This document shows positions 47,260-59,830 of a DNA stretch of 64,000 nucleotides, one piece after another. A program made the position numbers and the translations under genes. The notes below the pieces were generated by a model. That model was not told where the DNA came from. It searched no databases and was given only the letters and a program-made list of their open reading frames with translations. Origin of the DNA: Sclerodactyla briareus (taxonomy: Eukaryota; Echinodermata; Holothuroidea; Dendrochirotida; Sclerodactylidae); contig JAODTK010005896.1 of NCBI GenBank assembly GCA_026419785.1, forward strand, positions 277,501-341,500. Reading direction: 5' to 3'. Positions within the stretch are counted from its first letter, which is position 1, and each line of letters starts with the position of its first letter.

Positions 47260-47640
47260 GTAGGAAGGAATGCTACAAGAGGTCAAGGGGTTCACACTGC
47301 AACTTTGGCTGCGTTCGCCAGTTAAGCTGACAGTACTAGTTAGTGCATAGAAGGACTTATGACGTCAAACCTGAACTCTCCGGCGGAGATATTCAGGTAG
47401 GGAAGGAATGGTCAGAGTAAGGGTCACACTATCAACTTTGGCTGCAGTTCGCCAGTAAGCTGACAGTCTAGTTAGTGCCATAGAAGGACTTATGGACGTC
47501 AAAAATGACCTGTACGGAGGAGATATCAGGTAGGGAAGGAATGGCTCGAGAGGTCGAGGGGTCACACTGTAAACTTTGGCTGCAGTTCTACAGACAGCTG
47601 CAGACGGACTACTGGTGCGATAAAAATGACCTATGCCTTT
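47150..47640 (+). repeat. exon-plus-donor minisatellite in copy B
   Basis: The end of exon 1 with its donor recurs near 47290-47420, 47425-47545 and 47560-47640. Each keeps AAGCTGACAGT-CTAGTTAGTGC-like words and GGAGATATTCAGGTAGGGAA. The units of copy B resemble each other (GGACTTATGACGTCAAA) more than they resemble those of copy A, suggesting separate expansion or homogenisation after duplication. Confidence 0.7.
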
Positions 47641-48249
47641 TTTTCTTAAACAAAGGGACATAAGGAAGGAAGGCACAGCCATAACTGCGAGATGGCGAAC
47701 CCCAAGCACAATAGACTAAGAAAGAAAGTGGCGTACCCGGGGGGTCAGACCACCCCCCCAATGACCCAGTATCAATTAATTTTCAAAAACTGGAACGCAT
47801 TTAGCAATATTGCAGCAGCATGGGTCCAAGGGCCAATAAATTGTACTATCTGCCAATAGGAGAGTGAGGCCATTTACAGGGGCAGCGCTTCATTTGGTTA
47901 CGAACTCAACCCCCCCCCCCTCTCACACCCTCCCCCCACCATCCAATACAAATCTCTCGGTACGCGCCTGAGTTTTTTAATTCTGTCACTCAAACAGCTG
48001 TAGATTGTGAGCGAAGGGAACACATCTTGAGAAATATGCACCCATCATATGGAGTGGAAGTTGGGTTTTGTGAAGTTTTGGGAGAAATATCTGATGAGAG
48101 GTGGAAGTATATGGTACGGAATAGGAAACCCAACTTTCTGGAAGCAAGATTCAAACTGGATTGAGAGTTCCAAGACGAGTTACTGGGATTTCCATACCGA
48201 AATATAGCGAAGCAAAACTTAGGGAGGACCTGGATAAGCATGGAAAGGA
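47641..48249. other. insertion-like DNA within copy B intron, no gene
   Basis: This stretch has no counterpart between the minisatellite units of copy A. Short poly(C) runs occur at 47910-47920. No open frame with recognisable content. Confidence 0.4.
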
Positions 48250-50850
48250 ACGATGAACATGACCTGTCGGAGGAGATGGTAAGTCGGGAAGGTATGACTG
48301 ATGGCGTTAAGGATCCACACGTCACCTCTACGCTGCCAGTCCTTCGACAAGACTTGACGGTCTAGTTGGTGGTATAGCGGTGACCTATGACGTTTACATT
48401 ACCTGTACGGAAGAGGCTATTCAGGTGCGGGGGGAGGGGGGGGGGGGTGCTCAAGGGGTCACACGGTCACCTTTGGCTACAGTCCTCTGCAGGGGCGGAT
48501 CTAGGATTGCAAAAATGGAGGGGTCCATTTGGCTCTAGCGGAAAATGGCAGTCCAAATTGTTTCACCTACCCTACCCCCATGACTTCTATACCATTTGTC
48601 ATTCCTTTATTTTCCATTTCTCTCGAATTATTTGTTTATTGTTCCCCCAACAACTGGATGCCCGCGCCTGATGCCGATCGGAAAGATCGTCACCCACCCA
48701 CCTCTCTTGTTAGCATTTTTTTTCAATATAACTTCACTGGGTGCAATTCTTCCTCAGTTGTTGATGAAAGACCTAAAAAGGCCGCCCGAAGTCTGCAGAA
48801 ATCTTTAGTTTTGGCATAGAAAATGTTGCTAATAAGGTTGGTATGATAGCCCGTCGTGGCACGAGGCATTCGTCGAGGTCTGTACATTTTTGCGCATAAA
48901 CAAGCTCCGGCTCCCTGGCGGGAAGGGGAGCCCTCACTATGGGGTGCATGCATGAGAGGCTATCATGAGGGGGTGGGCAGCGTCACCCTCAATTAATTTG
49001 GTGCGAGGAAACCGGAGCTCGCTAGCGCTTTCGTCCCCCAAGTTTGTCCCAGCTGCTATTACGTTATTCGACATATTAGTCGGTTAATTGGACTGATTAC
49101 TGAACAGTTTGATTGAATAATAGGACCTCTCCAGTGTGAATCTGTCGCACTTCGCACGCGTGTCTTCACTGTTTTGTCCATTGTGTCTATCGCTCATTCT
49201 TCATGGACTCATGTGCAAATGTATGTTCAAGTGTATAATCATCCCCCAATGGCATACAACCCCCAAGGCTACACTTAGCCTCTGCCTGATGCAGGATTCT
49301 TGTAAGGGGGATCTAAACCAGGGGCGTTAGCCGGAACTTTTTAGTAGAGGCGGTGAAGTTATGGGGGAGGGGGTGCAGTGTGGTAGACTGTGGGAAGGTT
49401 TTAATTCCTTCAATTCCAGGTGGACTAGTGCAATTTGGTTGCCCAGTAAAGCACACTCGCACCACTCTTCTCTTTTCGAAATAATTTGTGCATTCACCTG
49501 GCATAAGATGCGATTTGGTGCTAGGTAAGTTAGTTCCTTTTGGCGATTGGTTAGAAATATCTCCACTTTCCGCCACATCGTGTTTAAAAGTGGTTGGTAT
49601 TGAGTCACTGCGCATAGGGTAAAACAACGAGCAGGGCATGGGTCAATGCGTCGGACTTGAAATTCACACCAATAACATTTCGACGAGCATTATTCTTCTC
49701 CATGAGCCACGGTTTCGTAAAGGGGCTATGGAATCGCAACATACACCGGATTTGAAATAATTTCATCACCAGATCAGCCACAGTCAGTTTAGTGTTGAAT
49801 ACGGTACTGTTTTGCATGTTCTTCAACTATACAACGATTCACACGGAATCTCGCCAGGGGAATAACTGTCTCGCCCCCATCTATTGTTTATGCTACTAGG
49901 TATTAACTTTGAAAATAAAGATAAAAAAATCAAGAGACAAATTCAAACATAGATCTTCTGAGAGTGTAGTAGAGGCCTATGTGTAAGCTTTGAGGTGAAT
50001 TTGAAGATAGATACCGTAGTCTATAAAGCAACGATGGATGCGTGTATACTCAAATATTTGCTCGGGCGACCCGATACAGATGAAATGGATATAAAATAAG
50101 TCAACGAGAGCCGCAAACGCGCGCGAAGCGCGCCAAATATCGTTAGGAGGTCACACGGAATATGTCCTATATGCAAAGATACTGTATCACAATACATTTC
50201 ATCTCATGATAGTGGAACACCTTCACCCCCACCCCCTACAGAATAACGTGTCTTAAAAAGTTCACAAACAATTTTTGGGGATAGAAGTCCATAGGGGGCA
50301 AATGCCCGCCCAGCCTTCTATGTGGTGCCGCGCTGCAGATATGTAGTACAAGTGACACCACAGAACAATGCCACAGAGAAGAAAAAAATACTTTCAGGGT
50401 CAGTACTACATCTTGTAGCGGACATGTTTATGTAGAGGGGACATCCAGCACAGGGACAATCACACGCGGGAAGTGTGGGAGGCCGGGGGGGGGGTCTGAC
50501 TCCAGAAGCCGTCTGGAATCAAATTATTGGAAAATGCATTAGTGTTTCGAAAAGCTCTGAAACAAAGGGGAGGTCCGGACCCCTGAAACCTCTCTGTGTT
50601 CCGCTAATGCTCTGGAATGGTGGACTGTCGAGTTGTAGTTAGAATGGTGGAATGTGACGGTGTTCCACCATCTTGAGGATTTTTTCAGGTAGAAGGGAAG
50701 AGCCCAATTTCTGAGGGCTCAGGGGGTCATGTGCACCTCCATCATGCTGCAGTCTCGAGCCAGGCCTACGGTATCGTATAGTGTTCAGAGCTGACCTATT
50801 CCATGCAAAATGACTTGTCGGATTGTTGAGGGTAGGAAAGTAAACTGTTC
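48250..50850 (+). repeat. further minisatellite units of copy B, split by a transposon
   Basis: Units at 48250-48489 (GACGGTCTAGTTGGTGGTAT, GTGACCTATGACGTTTACAT) and at 50640-50850 (GAGGATTTTTTCAGGTAGAA, then a TCATGTGCACCTCCATCATG unit) correspond to units 2-4 of copy A, in particular 25850-26000. The transposon at 48490-50609 separates them. Confidence 0.65.
48490..50609. mobile_element. 2.1-kb DNA transposon inserted in the copy B minisatellite
   Basis: The left end CAGGGGCGGATCTAGGATT and the right end, reverse complement CATTAGCGGAACACAG, are imperfect inverted termini. CTCTG lies immediately outside both (48485-48489 and 50610-50614). Subterminal GAGGGGTCC and GGTCCGGACC words and a CGCGCGAAGCGCG palindrome (50119-50131) lie inside. 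CAGGGGCGTTAGCCGG at 49319 looks like a second terminus nested within. No transposase. Confidence 0.55.
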
Positions 50851-51084
50851 CAAAGCTTGGTAAATGTGTTGACCTCGCCCTTTCATAAAATAGTGCAAGC
50901 GTCAACGTAAAGGCAAGTAGTAGTGGATGATGATTTTCGCACAGACATATACACAATCGCCAGGATGGTTTGGATTTGTGAGTCAATCGTCAGCAGGCAG
51001 TGACTCCATTTTGATAACTTCTCGAAAGAATGTAAAATTGCAATGACGTGGGGTAGCAAAAAAAGCTTCTTATTGATTCCATAG

Positions 51085-51300
51085 ATCCATGGCTATTCGT
51101 TATAACTGCTGCCCCGAGGGGCTACCCTTTGTACCCAAGAGAGATACATTCGTCGTTGACGTCAGCGGAATTCCATGAGTGGGCAGAAGATTTCGCAAAC
51201 CAGAGAGGTCAGGAATCGAATACTGGGAGCTTAGAGAAATCGACTACTTTAATGTCCTGTATTCTCTAACAGCGTGGGCTATTGGAGGCAATGGGTAGTG
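51085..51300 (+). pseudogene. ITIH-like exon 2 of copy B (broken VWA start)
   Basis: Duplicate of 26264-26547. The acceptor CCATAG is kept (51079-51084). The nucleotides match copy A across TACATTCGTCGTTGACGTCA and AGAAATCGACTACTTTAATG. The metal-site motif is disrupted: DVSG is followed by a one-base insertion and a stop. Later deletions remove part of the following helix, and no donor like that of copy A is seen. This copy lacks exons 3 and 4 within the window. Confidence 0.75.
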
Positions 51301-51399
51301 ACGAGCAACGGTTAGGCAATGGAGCAAATGCCCGACTTTGGAAGATGGTCAGGAATGTTTTTGTTTGTTAAACAGCTCCAATTACTACAATTAGATACC

Positions 51400-51860
51400 G
51401 GTATTTAGTACAGTACCATCAAGCATGTTCGGCATATAAAATGATTTGGAAATGGGTTGAGGTATATACCACTATTCTGTATCCCAGGATGCACCGTGGT
51501 GGTCCTTAAATAGCTCACATTTTCGCTTCGCTTAGCTAACCGTGAGATTTTATCCCGGCAGATCACATTCAAACAAATTTTGCATCAACATGAATATCCA
51601 AAGATGAGGATAGATGAGACTAACGGTAAGCTTGAATAGGGTACGTTCCGTAAACGAAATACGAACACATTTTGAATTACAGACCTAATTCCGTAGTAGT
51701 ATGGGGGTATCATCTCGTCTCAAGAAAGTAATGAAGTTTATACAGACCAGATTATCCTGAAGCAGTACTTGATAACTATCGTACAGGCTAGTTTGAAAAA
51801 GGCATCAACTTCGACTTGCGAAATTTTGGCCTGTTTTCATATAAGTAATAAAAAATAGAA
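51400..51860 (+). repeat. duplicated ITIH intron segment, copy B
   Basis: Counterpart of 31120-31700 in copy A (landmarks given there). In copy A about 4.6 kb separates exon 2 from this segment; in copy B about 100 bases do. Copy B therefore lacks the 27509-30675 transposon and more. Confidence 0.6.
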
Positions 51861-54398
51861 AGAAAAACATTTACTGATACTACTAGAATACATTTTCATT
51901 TAATAATTTCAGTGGAAATTGCCAATTATGGTCCATCGAGTCTTTCATTCAAAGAATATAGTCAGTGCGGCATGAATTGGAGCCTCTTTTCTGTTTGTTC
52001 TTTTATTGCATTTTATTGAAACACTTCGCATGAATTGAAATTGCAGGTTTATTACCGGATTGAATGACAAGGTAACCCTCGAATCAAAGGTCCCATGAGC
52101 CAGGTGTATGGATCCTATAACTAAATATCCATGAGTAGTATTTCTCCAATTCTCTAATGGAAAATTTCCAGGTAACACCGCATCCACCTGCTGCTTCCAA
52201 TCAGCGTTCTCTAAGCGGCGACAAGAACTGAGCCTCACTCTCCGAGGTAGTGGTACCCGCGCAGCTGCGCTATACATGGGGAGCTAAGTGGCCCGCCCGG
52301 GCGACGGCTCTACTGCTCTAGGGGAACCGTAGACACAGAACAGGGTGGACTGGATCGTACACGGAAGGCGCGCCATATGCTCAAAGAAGAAGCGCAGTTA
52401 AAGATCACGAATTGCAGGCAGCTGACCTCACCATACCCACATCCCGGGTACCTGAAGTTAGACACCCAGTCCTCGCAGCGGTATCCGAAAATCGGCGAAT
52501 GGGGTAGCCAAGAAAGCATTCACTCTTCGCTTCAGTTCAACATGAGTATCCAACAGTGAGTATAGGAAGAGGAAGCACAATTGCAGCTGAAAACACGGCG
52601 CTTGGTTATCTGGCATACCAGCATGCAAAAATGTTGCCTATGGCTCCACCTAGGTACTCTACTACTTTCCTTACTGATCCACAGAGACATCATTAACCAG
52701 GCGTTAGATCGATATTACCCCCCCCCCCCCCAACAGCTTATTACCGTTGCCTTCCTTGCCCGAACGAGCACGTTACTATTGTATTGAGGAAGGAATGAAG
52801 AGTTCTAACAAGAATCATGGTTGCTGTATGGCGACAATGAGCAAGCAGCTCAATCGGAGGCCAATGTCTGCCCGGATACGCCATGCCCAAATGCCATCCA
52901 TCCAAAACCCCTTATTTATCACCAGAATCCCACTTTTCACGCCAAATGTCCCCAAAAAGCCAGTTTGGCGTTCCATACTTTTTGCTGAATTGCGTATCAC
53001 CATTGCGTTATCACATACGATAAATTTATACGTACGAGAGGTGTATAATATTTCAACTCGACCGTCCGATGAACTTATTCGTATCGTACCGCACGAAGTG
53101 TGAAACACTTGTATAAGAATAAACAATTGTTAACTCGATGAGCTCAGTGGACGTCATACACAACAAATCGCACTATATTCGGACCCAATTATAGTTTGCC
53201 ATTTCAGTGTGGGGACGATGCCAGCCACAGCCAGATACACGCCCATCTAATTATAATAATGATGAGGGAACTTATGAGAGGGCTAATGCCAAAAGCCTCT
53301 AGGCGTTTACAGACCCTAAAAACAAACACCAAAGCAGAAAAGAAAAAACCAAAAAGAATAGACGAAAAACAGAGAGAGAAACACACAATAAAGACAAAAC
53401 AGGAAAATCAGTCAGACAGGGAAGTTATGAGTGAGGAGTTTTAAGACGAGACGAACCAGACTAACATCCTCTCAAGAGGAGTATACTTACTGAATGTTCT
53501 CTCTTCGTTTTGGCCCTCAATCGGCGCAACTTTGGTAGGACATGTAGGCATGTATCTGAGATAGGTATTCAACCTATTTTCGAACCTTAACCATATGCAT
53601 GGTTCGAGACAATTTGCCAATTTCGTGGAAAATCGAAAGTTGTGTAGATATACACTAAGACTGAACGGCATACGAAAAAAAAATGACAGTATCGGGACGA
53701 TGTCCCATTTTTTGCCTAACTAGTAAGGGCGAGTAGAGTATCTTCCCATAAGTCAACCTAAAAAATAACGGAGGAATGAAGGAAAACGAAAAAAAAAAAA
53801 TATGCACGGCGGAACTATTCAGTGTTACATGGTTTTCTAATTCTATGTCAAACAGGTTAGTTCAGAATCGACGCAGTTATTCCAAAGGAAACCAAATTAG
53901 GGCGTTCTCCACCAACCACGCAGCAAGGGGGCGGGGAGGTAAATGGGGTCGACAGGTTTGTCTCCAAGCTGAGGGAGAGACCGTGGTCGCTGGTACGATG
54001 TGGTGGTCGAAGTCACATCCTACACCGGGGATACTGAGAGCAGTTACTCGTGGCCAGACTATCCTTGGAGTCTAGCTGAATATATTGGAGTTGACACCAT
54101 ACCGGATGCCGGTGATTTTGCTATAGTGAGAGCAGTTGCCCCACATGCAGGGCAGATATAAGTCAATGACGGAGGCCCCCAGACAGACCCATCGTGAAGA
54201 ACAGCTTGAAAATAGACTGGCGGTAGACGAAAAGGTGTGGTGAATGAAGTGGAGAAGAATGAGAGGATTAGGGAAGATGACATAGTATCCCCCACTGTAA
54301 TTGTTCACACACGTACGCCTCCTCACCCCGACCCCTCCCATCGCTGCTAAAACAGAAGAGGAAGAGAGATGTGAAAGTTTGTCCGGTAATTGTACAAT
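51861..54398. other. no gene recognised
   Basis: Frames of 60-118 codons on both strands have no family match. A 12-base poly(C) tract lies near 52719-52730. A lysine-rich frame (53196-53444) is A-rich low complexity. Confidence 0.45.
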
Positions 54399-56031
54399 CC
54401 GAGGGGCGGCGATTTGTGTTGGCGATTGGGGGGGGGGGGGCGGACAAAAATAATTCTACTACGCGGAGCGCCACCCAAGTTGGGGGCAAGGGTACCAGAA
54501 AAATTGTCGTTTGCCAGACCCCCTAGACGGCCCAAAATTCCATGCTTTATGAGACAGTTAGCAGCATTCCTAAAATCGATAAAAAAGTTTATTTTAGGAA
54601 AGGTTACCCCAAAACTTATCGCATCAGGACCTATTTCAAGGTTGTGGGTGCGGTGACATTCTAAAATACGATGCAGTGAGGGTTACGGTCATGAAAGGAG
54701 CAATGGAATGGGCGAGGGGCAAACAACCACTACGTTCGCGCGAAGCGCGGAAGAGGAGATTGGGCAGGATTCCAATTTGACCAACGAACATGGCATGACC
54801 TCGGTCGACGAATCACATAGAAGGCTGGTTTTTGTAATCAAAGTTTAAGGCGGCCCCTATTTTTATCTGCGGACCAAAGGCGCATGGGATGAGAGACACT
54901 TTCAATTGGGGACCAGAAAGGTAGCGAAATAGTAACACAGAGAAGTGAAACCGCCACTGCGCGCGAAGCGCTAGCAAAAATTTTACACTTCGGACATTCC
55001 ATCGAAAAAGTCAGGCCCCAATCTTTGGATTATTATTAAAGTTTATGTTCACCTGCATTTTGAATCATGTCTGCTTGAATCTGTGTCGTTCCCTGGCCGA
55101 ATCTTCGATGCTTATTTTAAGGGTGTCACCCGGCACCATGTGCCCCCTTTGTAGTATAGCCACCGTGCACACATCCAACTTTCAACAAGTGGTCGCACCC
55201 ATAAATTGCTTGTGAAGAAAGAAATTTCGAATAGACCATAACTGCCAAAAGATCCACAGGGCCCGACCAGGTGGTTATTAGACTTTACCCCGTCGCCTCA
55301 ACTCCTTCATCTTCAAAAACCAACGAAGCCTTACACGTTGTGACCATCCTGAAGAAATTTGCGAATAGACCATAAATGCCAAAATATTCACAGGTCCCGC
55401 CAGGTGGTAGACTACCCGTCGCCTCAACCAACCTCCTTCTCTTCAAAAACAACGAAGCTTACACGTTTGTGCATTCCATCGAAAAGTCAGGCCAATGATT
55501 TGACTTAGCCTTTTCTTCACCTGAATTTTGAATCATGACTTTTGACATGCAATTTGTGGCGTTCCCTGCCCGCATTTTTTTTTATGCCGCACCATGTGCC
55601 CTCAGAGTGATATTATGTGCAACCATACGCACACAACTTTCACAATGATCGCAACCCATAAATAAAAAATGACAAAAAAAATAAAACACAAACCACCAGG
55701 ACAATCATTTCTGCACAAGGCAAATCATATGTCTGAACACTACTACCGGGAAACAATAACCGCGCGCGTAGCGCGCAAAAATCTCGAGAATGGAGCCAGG
55801 CAGCCTAAAAGGAGCAGCAGAGTTCACTCACTCAACTGGATCATTTAGGGTTCATTATGCATCATATTTAACACAAAAACAAAGGTTGGCCGCTGGATAT
55901 GGTGGGAAAATCTGTGTGTCAGCGAACTAGCAGTTATTGGGGCGGGGGGGAACAGTAGTACCCATTGGTCTCCCTCACGCAAAATATTGGGGGGACGCCC
56001 TTCCCCCCCCCCTCCATGGTCGCCGCCTTGG
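54399..56031. mobile_element. hAT-like non-autonomous transposon, copy 2 (1.6 kb)
   Basis: Same family and orientation as 39271-41502. It begins CCGAGGGGCGGCGATTTGTG and ends with reverse complement CCAAGGCGGCGACCATGG. GTACAAT (54392-54398) and GTACAGT (56032-56038) flank it. It keeps the palindromes GCGCGAAGCGCG (54738-54749), a related one at 54960-54972 and CGCGCGTAGCGCG (55763-55775), and two internal copies of a unit with CAGGTGGT...CGTCGCCTCAAC (near 55268 and 55388). It is shorter than copy 1 mainly by loss around the 40.3-41.1 kb equivalent. Confidence 0.75.
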
Positions 56032-57074
56032 GTACAGTATGTGGAATGAATACGAAAACGACCTCATTCGTTTGAATGTATACCATTATTAGTCAGTTAT
56101 AGAAGTCTAACAGGGATTTCCATTTCCCTTTTTCAACATGTATGCTCACATTGGCTCATTCCATGTCAATCAACAACAAGGCGACAAACCGTCATAAGTG
56201 CGACTGGCCTGGTTGCGTGATCAGTGGTTCCTTTTATTAGTCACTGCAGCATGTTAGTACAGACAATGTGCATCACGCCATATCTCTTTGATCTCTATAT
56301 CGATGTTTTTCTTCTCCATTTTATATTCATCAGCCAATTTTTTTCCCCACAGAACATCCACAGTGTTCGTTATGTATTTTATTTCATTCCTATCATGTGG
56401 GACTGGGATCAACAATGTCACTGAGACCCCCCTTCCTGGAGATACCTTTGGAAGGCTGTAACGTGGCAATCTTTCGGGTGCATGTGCCTAGCCTCTCCCG
56501 GTTTCCCGTCAATCCTCCCCCTTAATTGCCCAATATTTTCGAGGAAATGTGATCAATGTGTGTTGTATGGCAATTGTGTGACTGCACTGTGCCACTATGA
56601 AAGGTTGAGACGTTGCACTAGATGACCTTCACAGCTACAGAAGAATGCATCACATGCGTGCATTGAGTTTCGAGTATTTTTTACAGATTATTAGTTCCTC
56701 CAAAAGAAGTTGCGCACGTTTCCCGTGCTCCTAGTCTCCGGTCATACTCTTTAAAAAAGAGAGAGAGAGAAAAAAAAAAGAAGAAGAATAACCTCCGGAC
56801 ACAGGCTGCAAAGGCTTACATATGAAGCTGCTCAAATTATCTAACATTCTTATCCGGTTTTGTACGCGTCACTGATGAATGACGATGTGAATAAATGGCG
56901 TGGTAGAAAACTGTGGATTTGTTTGTATTATTCGCCCAATGCAGTCGGTATTCCAATTCGTTCCTTGCCAATTCGTATCCTATGTGTGATGTTGACAATT
57001 CGGTGAGTGTTCCCTTCACGGCTTCTGGTTGTATTTCCCTGTGAGGGCTGCACCGATAAACTGAAGATACCCAT
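56032..57074. other. no gene; short repeat shared with 59.26 kb
   Basis: 56174-56252 (GGCCTGGTTGCGTGATCAGT) matches 59264-59340 (CGCCTGGTTGCGCGATCAGT) in the same orientation. An AG/A-rich low-complexity run occupies 56755-56790. Nothing coding. Confidence 0.45.
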
Positions 57075-57353
57075 AAGGCCCGTGTACACTGACAACATGT
57101 TGCGCAAAAGTTGCCGGACACATGTTGCCGACATACCTGGAGTCCTGGACACAATCTTTTTATCACACTGATCAATACCTAGAGCTCATGCGACACATGT
57201 TGGCAAGTTTTGCACATTGGGCGCCACTGTATTGTAGCATGTTGCCTGTTTTTCTCGCTCTGTATACACTGTCAAATCTTCGGACACGAGGAGTTTTGGC
57301 AACATGTTGGGCAACATTTTGCGCAACATGTTGACAGTGTATACAAAGCCTTG
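57075..57353. mobile_element. MITE with ~40-bp terminal inverted repeats
   Basis: The left end AAGGCCCGTGTACACTGACA and the right end, reverse complement CAAGGCTTTGTATACACTGT, are inverted; both continue CAACATGTTGCGCAAAA. CAACATGTTG is a perfect 10-base palindrome and recurs near both ends. It is non-coding, 279 bases. Related to 2717-3029. The superfamily is not assigned. Confidence 0.75.
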
Positions 57354-59499
57354 ACACAGCCATTTGAAGGAAATAACTCTGGACTGAGTCTAATGATTAC
57401 ACACTAGGAGTAAGGTTCCATCTCTCCACTATCGGGAACCTATATCAACCAAGGTTATGCTGAGCCTGTATTCCTGAAGCGTGTTCAGGATGGGCGGATT
57501 ACCAAGCCTAATACCAGGTATCTGTCATTTGACCATGTCTCTCATGAACGTTATCAACGTGACATGCCACATGACACACACAATTATTACGTGCTTTTGC
57601 TAGTATATTCGACACAAGCACACGCCACGCAAATATCCAGATTACCTTCTTCCGCATTGTTATGTTCAAAATAGGATGACGAACAAAGCGAAATTTGACA
57701 TTCCTTCCATCTCATTATTTGCATCATATTTATGTGTTTGAAATTCCTCTCTATTCCTGCCCCAAAGAAACAGGCAGGCCCTCGATGAAATCATACCCAG
57801 GTTTTAGGTCGTAGCGCTAATGTTACAGCCACTAACATTTTGAATCAAAATATAAATTAGTGGATTTTCGAAGTTTAATATTCTTGAGTGTGGAGTACCA
57901 CAGGGCCAATTCCTGTATGCCCATTGTTATAGAAACGACATTAATTGGTGAGTCTCCAAAGTATAGCATGAACGATATTCTGCTGATGATTCCACCTTCA
58001 ATGTAAAAGGGCTGGTAAGAACATAATGGAAATAAACGACAATACCCAGCATGAGTTATATTACTGAATGGTGAAATGCTAATAAAATGTGATGAACCCA
58101 AATAGAACACCAACCATACTATTAGGACCACAGCAAATGTTATCAAATCCAAGCGAACGGTCATCAGTCAATAATGATCATATACGGAAATTACTGAATG
58201 TGAGAACTGGCTTGCTCGCGTCTGGGCGAAGTAGAGGACACTCTACAAGCGTTACTATTTTGACTTTGAGGAAGACACTGAGGTCAGGGACACCCACCTG
58301 CCCACCGACCCCTCCTTCACCAGAACAGAGCAGGTCCAATAATTCTCTGCCTGCATGCCGACAATGAAAATTGATTTACTTTAGATATAAAAAAAAAAAA
58401 AAAAAAAGATGCAGCTGCACTTATGAAAAAAAGTGATGACCTAACTTTGGAAAAATTATAATAACCTGAAGGGTTTGGGGAAACGAATTTCATATAAATA
58501 ACCAGGCGACAACTGCTCGGGCGACAATCGCGTGTTTATCGCTGTTGAGGCGTCACTATATATTCGATATATGAAGGTATCTGAGCTACGTGCAGGTGTA
58601 GTGTTCTATGAATAGGCAATTAAGTCGACATTTCTTAATTATCGTTTGGTTTAAAATCTGAAGAACAAAACCGTAGTATACAGATGTTTAAGTCTGTTGT
58701 TTTTCGGTCAGGTCAGAGATAATTAGTTTAGAACGCTTGTTTGATAATCCCCAGCAGAACACTCATAATGACTGAACCTCATACTTTGTATGTATGTTCC
58801 CCATGATAAGAAAAACAACCCTACTGTTTCTGGAGTCAGGTCAGAGGTACCTGGGAAATGCAGAAATGTGAAAATGGATTTCTGATTGAAGGCCTGCACA
58901 AAGTTTCCAGCTGTAATCGTGGTTTATTGGGCGTATCGAATACTCAGACATAGTAGCCTATCAATATAGGTGCGATGAGGTGCACTGTTCCCTAACAATT
59001 CTCGATAAGACATCATCAGGCAATACAAAATTTTGGCCGAAAATATGGTGATTTTGGCAAGATAACAAAAACATACCAGCTGCGCACTGCTCCGAAAGGC
59101 ATTTTCTGATTGGCTAGTGCCTAGTGGTATTTTACTGAAGCTATTAAGCCAGTTCGTGGTTGTTAGTGCGCAGACTCACCACTGAACAGTTCGGGGAATA
59201 GACGGTATTCCCTCCATAGCAATAGCGTTACGGCTTATTTTTAAACTGTCACCACTATTAAACAAGGCGATCGCCCCCCAGGTCTCGCCTGGTTGCGCGA
59301 TCAGTGTTTTCTTCTATTAATCCCATGCAAATTCACAAGGCATTCCATGGTGTCCCGCTTAAAGATTTCAGTATTAGCGTTTAACAGAAACAGCCACTTA
59401 TCAGGTGACCAATTTCAAATATGAAAGGACTAATTCTGGACAATGTCTATTAAGGAGTAAAGTTTTGTGGGAGTATGACTGAAATGCCTTAATTATGCC
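57354..59499. other. no gene; poly(A) run at 58389-58407
   Basis: The poly(A) run of 19 follows a frame (58089-58367) without recognisable content and may mark an old retroposed end on the plus strand. Otherwise AT-rich single-copy-looking DNA. Confidence 0.45.
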
Positions 59500-59830
59500 A
59501 ATTTAGGCAATTGACCAGGTTTCACGAAAATCCGGCAAACTTTGAAATTATGCATAAATCATGCAAATTAACCTGTTGAATGACCTCCAGTGACCACCAT
59601 GAATCCATGATAAAATTGTTGGAACTCAAGGTAAACATACCCACCAGTTTCTGAAAAATCCAAGGCAACTTAAAGTTTTGGCATGAATTTTCCAAATAGG
59701 TATGTTAATGACCACCATTGACACCGAATCTTTGTTAAAAAGTTTTGGGACTGAAGGTAAACAATATTCCCATTGTCGAGAAAATCCGACAAACTGTTGA
59801 ATTTCGCATAAATTATGGGCAATTAAGACT
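59500..59830 (+). repeat. ~130-bp tandem repeat, about 2.5 units
   Basis: The words GAAAATCCGGCAAACT, GAAAAATCCAAGGCAACT and GAAAATCCGACAAACTG recur near 59525, 59652 and 59780, with TGACCACCAT and GGTAAACA words at matching offsets. Diverged, non-coding. Confidence 0.65.

Noticed and set aside
53196..53444. Lysine-rich small protein
   Set aside because: A-rich low-complexity DNA gives Lys-rich frames by chance; no start context, splice sites or homologue recognised.
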